NCBI RefSeq assembly: GCF_041734735.1
Contig: NC_134876.1
Location: forward strand, 97,827,986-97,891,985
From: Babylonia areolata
Taxonomy: Eukaryota; Mollusca; Gastropoda; Neogastropoda; Buccinidae
Direction of reading: 5' to 3'
DNA length: 64,000 bases
The notes under the pieces are model-generated. The model was not told the origin of the DNA. It worked only from the letters and a program-made list of their open reading frames with translations, and made no database searches. Made by a program: the position numbers and the translations under genes. Shown one piece after another: positions 56,501 through 64,000 of this stretch. Every line of letters begins with the position of its first letter. Position 1 is the stretch's first letter.

Positions 56501-58210
56501 AGGTAGCTTTATTTACCCTTTTGTGCATGCACCTGTCTACGCTTACTTTGAACTAAAACATACCATAAGGGAGTTAATTCCATAACTTTATATGGTAAAA
56601 AATGGAAAAACTGTTATGTTCTACTGATAATGATCTTCATGTAAGACAAGCTTGAAGACGCTCTCATTGACCACAGAGCGATTTTTCACTTTTGCTTTGT
56701 TGCTTATTTTTGTATGCACATTTTTCTCAAATACACTCACAAAAAATAACAGAATATGAATGGCAGTGTCCTGTATTGATGCACCGTTGTCTGAACCAAA
56801 AAAGTACTGCTTGATATTAACTCACTTATCCCCAGGTCACCCAGCACTAATCACCTGTGAAATCCCATGCCAGAGGAACAAACTCTTCCAATTATCGATA
56901 GTAAGTTATCATAAAAATCTATCGAAAATATAATTAAATTCATTGTTGCACATACTTATTTTTCATGCATTCTATATATAAAGTTGAAAAAGGATTTTTG
57001 TTTCTAGGCTCATGTTGCTTTGTACCCACCAAAAAAAACAAACAACAAGCGTAAAATCTGTCAACTTATTTTTTCATTATTTTGTTTTAATTACAGAATG
57101 GCTTTTCAAAATAACTTGTCTGGTCTGGAGTGTCTTCTTTTTCTTCCTCAGCTTGAGTTGCAACAATGAACATGCTGGTTTTTATATCTTGATGGTGGAG
57201 AGGGAAAAAAAAAATAAATAAAAAATAAAACAACAAAAAACAACCCTAACATATATCTGCTTTATAAAAGACTATAATTATATTTCTAATACATTTCTGT
57301 AATTACCCACTATCAAAATCGGAAGAATCTTATCCCCTGGCATGGGATTTCATAGGTGATTAGTGCTGGGCGACCTGGGGGTAAGATGGTTAAAAAAGAA
57401 AAACAAAGAAAAAAGTCAAATCAAAGGTGAGATCACACAAGATGACACGGCTGTGACAACTCTTGCGTACTCACCTGCTGACCACATACAGGTAAATTCT
57501 CTTCACCAGGTTTCTCCACACCTCCATGAACGAAACATGACTTCTGGGAGTAAAACCTGTAAAAAGGCAAATAAATGTATCTGAAAAATGATACACATAC
57601 TGACTGCCTGACGAATATTGGCTGCAAGCTAAATTTCCAAATGTGAACAGCACTACAATCAACAACTGAATATAGATCTTTTTGTTCCAAATCTGAGCAA
57701 GACATTCCAAATCCAATCCATATATAAATATTCCAAATAAATTCATAAAACTTATCACCAACTGTTCAAAATAAAACAATTCAGAATACAATTCATTTCA
57801 GCATAACAGCTTTCATATCCAGATACTATGTACACCACCATGTCTGTGTAAAATGTGAGACACTGAGACGGACATCTCTCTAGAAAAAAAAACAATATAC
57901 GCATGGACAGGAAAGCACAGACCCATGTTTATTATTTTATGGACATACTCCTTTACATACAAACACAAATACACACATCCTGCTTATAGATCACCATACA
58001 CAATTCTTTCTTGTTTTCTTGAAAACACACATAGCAATCCAGGTAATACCTGTGAAGATGCTGAGGTGCTTCATGCATCAAAGTATAGTACTGTCGGACA
58101 AACTCGCGTCCTACATGCTTGGCCTCACAAGGTCTCAGTTCATCAGCCTCTGGAGGGGGGTTTGCCTGAGGAGAAGGGTTGGCTTGTGGTGGAGGGTTAG
58201 CCATGACCAT
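47084..58210 (-). CDS. G3BP: Ras GTPase-activating protein-binding protein (G3BP/Rasputin)
   Basis: RNA-binding scaffold that nucleates stress granules in the cytoplasm. Coding exons on the - strand: 58210-58050, 57556-57475, 55962-55861, 55138-54982, 54374-54263, 51926-51742, 51492-51294, 50818-50628, 48378-48320, 47816-47757, 47320-47084. They total 1545 bases, about 514 residues, against 466 for human G3BP1 (from memory). Order: NTF2-like dimer domain (about 24-157; [27 protein letters not shown] with the peptide-binding Phe, [19 protein letters not shown]), acidic and Pro/Glu-rich middle (about 158-275), [12 protein letters not shown] motif, RRM (about 376-450; RNP2 LFVGNL, RNP1 NFGFVVF) and an RGG-rich tail ending SGPPRR. 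The start MVM matches vertebrate G3BP1 and has a good Kozak context. An N-terminal insert of QANP-type repeats is unusual. All splice phases agree. A 5' noncoding exon lies further right. Confidence 0.95.
47490..47538. repeat. (TG)n microsatellite in the last G3BP intron
   Basis: About 24 TG units between coding exons 10 and 11. Confidence 0.95.
47757..47816 (-). CDS. G3BP: G3BP coding exon 10 (RNP1)
   Basis: A 60-base exon encoding [20 protein letters not shown], which includes RNP1. Phase 0 at both ends. Confidence 0.96.
48320..48378 (-). CDS. G3BP: G3BP coding exon 9 (RRM)
   Basis: A 59-base exon encoding [19 protein letters not shown]. It matches YGNVVELRINSGGKLP of human G3BP1, with a short TKS insertion. 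Confidence 0.95.
48643..50264. repeat. Four spaced copies of a 95-bp module with a CRE palindrome, in degenerate repeat
   Basis: Copies at 48643-48737, 48957-49051, 49621-49715 and 50170-50264. Each contains aggctcagagtcagggtgac, TGACGTCA and tggacaggtggcagcctgtc. The spacers are degenerate units of cactgccaacctcaacactg type. It fills most of the intron between G3BP exons 8 and 9. Confidence 0.9.
50628..50818 (-). CDS. G3BP: G3BP coding exon 8 (Arg/Gly linker and RNP2)
   Basis: Encodes [19 protein letters not shown], then [20 protein letters not shown] and LKVFFE. LFVGNL is the RNP2 motif of the RRM. Confidence 0.95.
51294..51492 (-). CDS. G3BP: G3BP coding exon 7 (KTxSWA motif)
   Basis: Encodes [15 protein letters not shown], matching the TFSWASVTSKN motif of vertebrate G3BP. 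A Pro/Ala-rich stretch ends PQPPRGPR. Confidence 0.93.
51742..51926 (-). CDS. G3BP: G3BP coding exon 6 (acidic, Pro/Glu-rich)
   Basis: Encodes [11 protein letters not shown] and [16 protein letters not shown], ending [12 protein letters not shown]. This matches the acidic proline-glutamate region of G3BP in composition. Acceptor ccccaccag, donor gtcaga. Confidence 0.9.
52144..52900 (-). mobile_element. 5'-truncated LINE (non-LTR retrotransposon) with 9-bp target duplication
   Basis: On the - strand an open frame of about 210 codons reads [51 protein letters not shown], and ends in a zinc-finger motif [20 protein letters not shown] plus H. This is the C-terminal end of the RT-bearing ORF of an RTE- or Jockey-like LINE. 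Upstream parts are absent. The 3' end runs into (CCA)n. actaaatag flanks both ends (52135-52143 and 52901-52909). It lies in a G3BP intron, same strand. Confidence 0.85.
52910..54262. other. G3BP intron 5 remainder, no gene seen
   Basis: A 24-base duplication (actaaatagtaaaaccaatt) next to the LINE, a GC-richer stretch at 52990-53420 of unknown nature, then AT-rich sequence. No ORF with a recognisable domain. Confidence 0.5.
54263..54374 (-). CDS. G3BP: G3BP coding exon 5 (acidic linker)
   Basis: Low-complexity Gly/Glu stretch, then [18 protein letters not shown]. It has no family motif of its own; accepted because both phases and both splice sites fit. Confidence 0.88.
54982..55138 (-). CDS. 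G3BP: G3BP coding exon 4 (end of NTF2-like domain)
   Basis: Encodes [20 protein letters not shown] and [20 protein letters not shown], closing the NTF2-like domain and opening the acidic region. Donor gtaagc, phase 1 out. Confidence 0.95.
55139..57474. other. G3BP introns 3 and 2 (with exon 3 between), no other feature seen
   Basis: Apart from the exon at 55861-55962 this is AT-rich sequence without arrays or SINEs, unlike the phosphodiesterase introns. Confidence 0.6.
55861..55962 (-). CDS. G3BP: G3BP coding exon 3 (NTF2-like domain)
   Basis: A 102-base exon in phase 0. Encodes [20 protein letters not shown] and [14 protein letters not shown], the conserved core of the NTF2-like fold. Confidence 0.95.
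57475..57556 (-). CDS. G3BP: G3BP coding exon 2 (NTF2-like domain)
   Basis: Encodes [20 protein letters not shown] and LPVCGQQ between tttttacag and gtgagt. Its phenylalanine corresponds to the pocket residue that binds FGDF-type partners in vertebrate G3BP. Confidence 0.93.
58050..58210 (-). CDS. G3BP: G3BP coding exon 1 (start, NTF2-like domain)
   Basis: Starts [15 protein letters not shown], then [21 protein letters not shown] good acceptor (tgtgtttcag) at 58230 shows that 19 bases of 5'UTR are joined from an upstream exon. Donor gtatta, phase 2 out. Confidence 0.93.
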
Positions 58211-58957
58211 ATTTATGGTGTAATCCACACTGAAACACAAACCATCACAATGCCATCTGCGTTCCTAAGGAGAAGAATCAATTGTGACCACAGTGATGGA
58301 CAGACTCAATGATCCTGCAGACCTGGTTAATGCTCAGAAATCTTATCACAGCATCCAGAGGATAACTTCGTCATGCATTCTGCTTCTCTGCCTTTCTTTT
58401 GAATAAACAATGGCTGTCAAAAAGTTTGTCAGGCTATTATTGGATAAGGTTTGCCTTTGGACTTGCAGGTCCAACTTTTTTTTTTTTAACTTAATAGTGC
58501 TGGACTTCTTTTAACAGCTGGCAACCTTTTTTCAGCCAATCACAAGCACTGATACAAAGACGAGGGCTGCAGATCATGCCCTGCGAACATGAAGCAATTT
58601 GAAATTTTTAAAAGCGTAAGTACAACATGAAAAATGGTCCAAGGGAAATCTTTGTTGTAACAACGACGTTTAGTTTTTGTCATAAAAAAATGTCAGTATG
58701 AAGTCAGTGAAGTCATTCGCATGTTTGTATTTATCTGCATGGAAGTTTTGACAACCAATGCGTTGACTCCTTGTGTTACAACCACGATGTGAATTATTAA
58801 GGTTAAATATTTTCGAATGATTGTGTGCTTTTCATTATATATGCACATACTTTTACTTTCAACACATAATTTTTAATTGCTAATATTTTGTTCATTATAT
58901 TTGCCATTTTGATTTTTCATTCACAAAAATACAGATGCAGAACCTCGTGTAACAAAA

Positions 58958-59851
58958 ATGGCGGCAATAAAAGGCAAGAATGTCAGACCCCTGCCGGAGT
59001 CTGCACTAGTTGGGTCACAGTTAAGTATGTGTAATTAAATTGTTGATTTCACTTGCATTCTCACCTTTTTTCACTCAAATTAAATATCTACAGTGTTTTT
59101 GTTGTTCATAGTTTTTATTCAATGCATGCTTTGTAAAATTAAATTGTGTGTTAAATTAAACAAAGGCGTGAACAATGAAAACCTTTCAATGAAGACTCCC
59201 ACCCACTAGTACCCGTTTCGAGAGACTGACCCGCATGTGTGTGTGAAAGCGCATGCACAAGTACTTATAATAATATCCACGTGTGTCTAAAATCCTATTT
59301 ATCTGTGGTTATATATGATCTGATTATGTTTGTACCTTTTCATTACTATACTCCCCAGATATGCACTTGTCTAAAATTCTACTTATCTGTGGTTATACAT
59401 GATTTGATCATGTTTGTACCTTTTCATTACTATACTCCCCAATATTCCTTGCAACCTGGTATACTTGGAAATAGAGACCTATTCTATTCTTCTCTTGTAG
59501 CATATGATTAACATAAGCAAAATTTGCAGAACATACATAGCAGAGACTAAAATCATCACAGCAGCTAGAGAGCCAAAGCCAAAGTATGCTCTGTTCTCTG
59601 TAATAGAGGATAAAAATACAGCACTAAAAAAGCTTCTGCTGTGATAAGATTTTTTGAATGACCCCTGGCCAGTTCCACGTCCATCTCGAGTCTTGCACAT
59701 GCTCATCAACTTTCATCCCAAATGCGAGCAAGGCAAGGCGATCGACACAGACAAAAGCAGCAAATGTGTGCGACCTCAAAACCTCGTCTCTTCAGTCCCC
59801 GTGTTTGTGGACCCAAAAGGCGCTGAAATCGTTCTTTCACAAGGAAAATAG
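58958..59851 (+). CDS. Candidate two-exon gene for a small protein of about 81 aa
   Basis: Exon 1 (58958-59024) begins MAAIKGKNVRPLPESALVGS with a good start context (aaaaatggc) and leaves at gtatgt in phase 1. Exon 2 (59673-59851) begins after ctggccag, completes the codon, and reads PRPSRVLHMLINFHPKCEQG to DPKGAEIVLSQGK and TAG. Both pieces are more GC-rich than their surroundings. AATAAA follows at 60003-60008. I do not recognise the family. It would lie inside the presumed first (5'UTR) intron of G3BP on the opposite strand. Additional exons between the two cannot be excluded, and the whole could be chance. Confidence 0.42.
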
Positions 59852-60002
59852 ACAGTGGAAGGTTCATTTGACAAACTTCTTGACAAATAAGATATTTTTT
59901 GTGTGTTTTGTTGTCAGTGATAAACGTGAAGAATGATTTCATATTTGCATGTAACATCAGTTTCATTGTCTCATCAGTCAACTAGTTAAAAAAAATAATA
60001 AT

Positions 60003-60008
60003 AATAAA
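60003..60008 (+). terminator. Candidate polyadenylation signal for the small + strand gene
   Basis: AATAAA about 150 bases after the candidate stop codon, followed by an A run in the genome. Confidence 0.3.
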
Positions 60009-60009
60009 A

Positions 60010-61920
60010 AAAAAAATGCTGAAGCTTTTTGTGTTCAAGTATCAAAATCGTTTCAAAGTTTGAATATTATTCACTATTGTGATGTGATGTTGTTTGGTTG
60101 AATACAACCAGTACATGATGACTAAGCACACCAGTACTATAGATGCAGATGTGGACTGGCGGAAAGAGGAAAACAAACATTCACCATCATCCTTCCCCCA
60201 CTTCCCAAACAACATCTGTTCAATTGTTTACTCTTTTTTCTTTTTCTTTTTTTTTTCTTTCTTTTTTACCATTTTATGAAGATAATTATCTGATAGGTGC
60301 ACTGCACAGGCACTTGGGAGCTCCATGCTGAATGTCATGGAGTTCAGTTTGCTGTACTCTCATTTCTTCAGTTGACAGCCACCATTGCTACAACCAAACA
60401 TGTTCAATGAAGTGCTATCACATGCACAAAGAATAAGAAAACTAAAAAACATGGGAAGAAAAAAAAACGAAAAAATGAAGCCTGCTAAGGCTGGGGAATT
60501 GTCCAGTTCCCTCTGAAAATCGGCCGAGGTCCAGGGGCTGCCTTAGGCCCTTGGGTGGGTGGAAGGACAAAGGGGGGGGGGTAACGAAAATGAAATCAGT
60601 GAATCTTAAAAGGTTTTGGGGGCCTCTCCTGAAACTTGTGAAAGCTAAAACAGAAATGGACTTGAAGAAATGGACTGGACGAATATAAAACGTTGTCATT
60701 TTTTTTCCTTCCCCCCACTGAAATTTTTTTTTTCCCCTCTGAAATCAACTGCTCTTTTACTGAAAACAGCAGATTCTCAGAGCTCCCCAGCCTGCTGCTG
60801 TCTGCATGTTCTGCTTCTCTTGATCACCTTCATTGCTTGCAAATTCGAAGAGCCAATGAACTTCTAGAGAACAGATCATGCCATGCGCCTCTATATGTCA
60901 TGCAAGCATGGATCTTCAGGGGCCAATTCGAATGATGAAACCTGCAAATCAGTAGTTTTTTTGTGTAGATAACACTATCACTTTGCGTATGGTTATCATT
61001 TGTGACCATCACTTTCAGTGATTATTTTTTTTATGCAGATGTGGTATAGTGTGTATGGGTCATTCCTGACACTGATGCCTCATGGAAACAAACCATGATC
61101 ACGGGCATGAACTGAGTGATAAATAAGATCATTATAAACCCAATTTAAGTTCAACTGCCAAGTCAAATACAAAACCACCAAACACATTAGCTGAAAAGGC
61201 ATATGATATGACTGCAATGTAACATTATTTCTAATAGAATGTTGAATAACATTTCGTAGGGATGAATGGAGACCACGCTTTGTAGCTCCTTGTCTCAAAT
61301 CGCCACAAGCATATATCATTAGTATCAGCATCACGAAATTCACGAAGTCATCAATGCAATCTTATCACATATGATAATCTGAAAACCCTTGCAAATTAAC
61401 AAGGAACATTGTTTCAAACAAAGAACAAAGCTGCAAAACGCTGTTGCGGTTTTTCCGTTGTCTATGACTTGGTTGTCGACTAAAAAAGGAGCACGTCTTC
61501 AGCATTGAGAAGGTAATAAGGACACAGGAAACAGCTTTCAAACGATTAGATACTGCTGCGTAACACATCTCGAATAAACGCGAGACGTAATCAGTGAAAA
61601 CGACAGACCTCAAACTTTTTTCAAACCGTCATAATGAAAGAAGTTCAAGAAACATGGCACACACAATGGTCACAAGCACGCCGGATATGGTGTTCCAACA
61701 TGTAACGACAAGTTAAAACGATATGATAAAAGCAGGAAAAAGAAATACAAACCAGTCAAATGATGATGTCTGGGCTTTAAATAATGGTTTATCTAGACAT
61801 GGGAGAGTCAATGAAAGACTAAAATGACCAAAGTCAGAGAAAGAACACTTTTATAGAAATTTCTAACTCGAAGTGAGACATGTGCAGTGCGCAGAACTTA
61901 CTCAAATGGCCAATGCGCAT
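60010..61920. other. Right-hand intergenic region or G3BP 5' intron, no firm gene
   Basis: AT-rich, with a short SINE-B tail remnant at about 61037-61083 (gcagatgtggtatagtgtgt). Hydrophobic - strand ORFs are discussed under findings. Confidence 0.45.
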
Positions 61921-61929
61921 GTTGGAGGA

Positions 61930-62230
61930 AGTTAAAATGTAGGCTGGGAAAGAGAAACCATTACAAAGAATTAGTTTCCTCTCTATTACAACCTTTACTG
62001 TATGATTAATCGCAGATTAATAGTTTCTGGTGTAGGCTTTTTACACATCCAAACCTTTTAAAAAATGTTGCATATTAAACCATCAGTATAAGATCTCGCG
62101 CATAAGATACTTTCCTTGTTGCTAGGGGTAACTGTACAAGGTCGAATGCCTGGTATCACGCCCCAGTGAGTTTCCACCTCTGCTCTATCTGTCCGTTACA
62201 CCTCCAGCTGAACAACACTATTTTACCAGC
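61930..62230. promoter_or_regulatory. Possible divergent promoter between G3BP and the gene starting at 62231
   Basis: Lies just upstream of a + strand start exon. On the - strand, a donor-like gagtaag near 61897 could end the 5'UTR exon that G3BP needs. No TATA box or clear core motif was identified; this is a positional inference. Confidence 0.22.
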
Positions 62231-62329
62231 ATGGCTATGAACTATCACGATGAAGCACGCATCAAGCAAGAAAGACTCAACAGATGGAAACAAGAAAAGG
62301 AACGTTCTGATGCTGGGCCATCGAATCAG
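62231..62329 (+). CDS. Candidate first coding exon of a gene running off the window
   Basis: ATG in a good context (ccagcATGG) opens MAMNYHDEARIKQERLNRWK and QEKERSDAGPSNQ, then a cag|gttgcc donor-like site. The peptide is strongly charged and probably a helix. Read through, the frame turns hydrophobic and stops soon after, which supports splicing here. The family is not recognised and no second exon could be assigned. Confidence 0.42.
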
Positions 62330-62504
62330 GTTGCCCTCCTTTTCTATTTTGTTTTTATTTTACCAGCATTGAGTATATCTTGTGTTTGTAGTAAGGATGA
62401 TTAGTAACATCTTGCCCCTTAATCACAGAGCCAAACTTTTCTCTCTTGTTGTTGTTCTTGCTTTTTGAGTTGTTTGCAAAATTTTCAGTGGCCGGTGATG
62501 ATGA

Positions 62505-62712
62505 AATTGAAAGTATGAGGGAGGAAGGCAACAATATATGATTAAAGACACATATCTGCTAGTACAGTTTAGGTGAGGGCGTGGATTCGAATCTTGGTGT
62601 TCCCTTTCTCCCAAGTTTGATTGGAAAATCAAACTTAGCGTATTGTCATTCCAACAGACAATAAACTGAGGTCCCATGTGCAGCATGCACTCGGTGCTCA
62701 GAAAAAGAACTC

Positions 62713-62715
<3 letters not shown>
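62505..62715 (+). mobile_element. Degenerate SINE-B/D copy
   Basis: Has gtggattcgaatcttgg at the box B position, ctttctcccaagtttgattg and gacaataaactgaggtccca. The tail is lost into a TA microsatellite at 62718-62751. Confidence 0.7.
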
Positions 62716-62751
<36 letters not shown>

Positions 62752-62753
<2 letters not shown>

Positions 62754-63398
62754 TATACACAGATTTTTCAAAAAGCAGTAATGCCTGAAACAGTTCTCAA
62801 ACTCAATGATTAGTATATACTTAGATTATTATTATTAAGCAGACCTTTTAGAATCTTAGACTAAATTAGAGAATATTACTGTTGAATCTGGGGCAAATAT
62901 CATATCAGTGGTGGTAATGTGCTCCAGTGGTGAGCAACTCTGTTAGCAAAGGCATAGATGACAATTGACTTTTGAAATATCTTGCTTTGACAATTTTTTG
63001 TTTTTGCATCTGGATTTTTAATTTCAGGTCAGTATCATCCATTCAGAATGGTGACTGGTATGTTTTCAGTGAAATGTCCTGATCTTCTGATCCTTCTTGT
63101 CCACTTTGTCATCACTAGTATTTTGGGATCCAGTAAATCATGGATTAGCAGCTTTCATCTGGACAGATAAGATAAGATGATACAGATCAGATCTGATGTG
63201 ATCAAACTGATCTGATTAGATAAGAATAACTTTATTATCTCAAAGAAGATCCATCTGGCCAGAAAGCAGGCCCTGATTATCAGTTGCCATCTGGAAGAGG
63301 TCTAACATCTAAAATGTAATAATGATTCTATTCAGCTGGAAACAGTATACAATGATAATTACACTGCTACTACTGCTGCTGCTGCTCTGCTGCTGCTG

Positions 63399-63439
<41 letters not shown>

Positions 63440-64000
63440 GCTACTACAACTAATAATAAGATTAAGAATAATAATAATAATTTAGACCATAACCTACTAC
63501 TTTGGTGTTACAATCACAGAGGACTTGAGTGTGATTGTCACAAAGGACTCCCGATCATTAGATGGCATACAATTTGCAGTTTAACAGCATCTCCAACAAA
63601 GAAGGTATGCCACTTGCTTCATCAGGTGCAGCTTGAAGGTATGCAGCTCTCAACATATGCCAGCCCTGTTGGGTAGGTCTGCACATTTGCGACTGATCCA
63701 GTGAGTGCCAGTTGAAGATGTTCTATGGGGTCATTGACATGACATGTGGAACTGGTGTTTGAAGCTCAGGGAGGATGCAGAGCAATTGAAAGCGAAAGGA
63801 GAGCAAACTGATCGCAAATTGGGATTGGGTCACTTTTGCCAACACCGATCCGAAAGGGGGCCCTCTCTCCAATACCAGAATATATGCCACAAAGAAGAAA
63901 CTTGCTGGAAGATGGGTTTGGCAAGTCTAGAACAAGATGCTGGCACATCTCTTGCTGATACCTGCTCTCCACTCTTCATGGAAAGTGGCCATTTTAACTG
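62752..64000. other. Right-end region with (CTG/TAC)n and a possible RT remnant
   Basis: A CTG/TAC/AAT trinucleotide cluster occupies 63360-63480. Just after it, about 63497-63550 reads YFGVTITEDLS on the + strand, like the YLGV-type motif of LINE reverse transcriptases, but the frame does not continue cleanly. Nothing else is recognised. Confidence 0.35.

Overview
The window looks like a stretch of animal nuclear genome, most probably from a mollusc and perhaps a gastropod. The genes are intron-rich with GT-AG splicing. Microsatellites (TG, TCTG, GAT) are very dense, and there are several dispersed tRNA-headed SINE families. The species cannot be named from the sequence alone.

Two host genes can be reconstructed with confidence. 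(1) On the + strand, positions 1084-24009 hold fifteen exons of a GAF-domain cyclic-nucleotide phosphodiesterase of the PDE5/6/11 clade. They cover the end of the last GAF domain, the whole catalytic domain and the stop codon; the 5' part lies upstream of the window. All exon phases agree except one: a G run in the exon carrying the HDLDH metal motif holds one base too many. (2) On the - strand, positions 58210-47084 hold eleven coding exons of a G3BP/Rasputin stress-granule protein (NTF2-like domain, acidic middle, RRM, RGG tail; about 514 aa). Its likely long 3'UTR lies below 47084. The G3BP reconstruction closes in frame at every junction.

Two weaker gene candidates lie to the right. A two-exon gene for a protein of about 81 aa (+, 58958-59851) has a phase-compatible junction. 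A first coding exon (+, 62231-62329) belongs to a gene that runs off the window. A promoter shared between G3BP and the latter gene is possible near 61.9-62.2 kb.

Most of the rest is repeats. The phosphodiesterase introns are packed with minisatellites (units of about 51, 18-29, 40, 58, 72 and 63 bp). Two of these arrays run straight into the 3' splice site of the next exon. In two other introns the exon end and its splice donor have themselves been copied into CAT/GAT repeat arrays. The intergenic 24-40 kb region holds five or six further arrays (32, 56, 25, 26, 82 and about 40 bp), and at least two of them appear to have grown from inside SINE copies. Also present are a nested SINE with a clean 10-bp target duplication, two copies of a TTAA-flanked MITE, two 5'-truncated LINE tails, and four spaced copies of a 95-bp module in a G3BP intron, each with a perfect CRE palindrome (TGACGTCA).

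The best candidate for something undescribed is the set of arrays seeded at splice junctions in the phosphodiesterase gene. I found no CRISPR array, rRNA gene or credible stand-alone tRNA gene.
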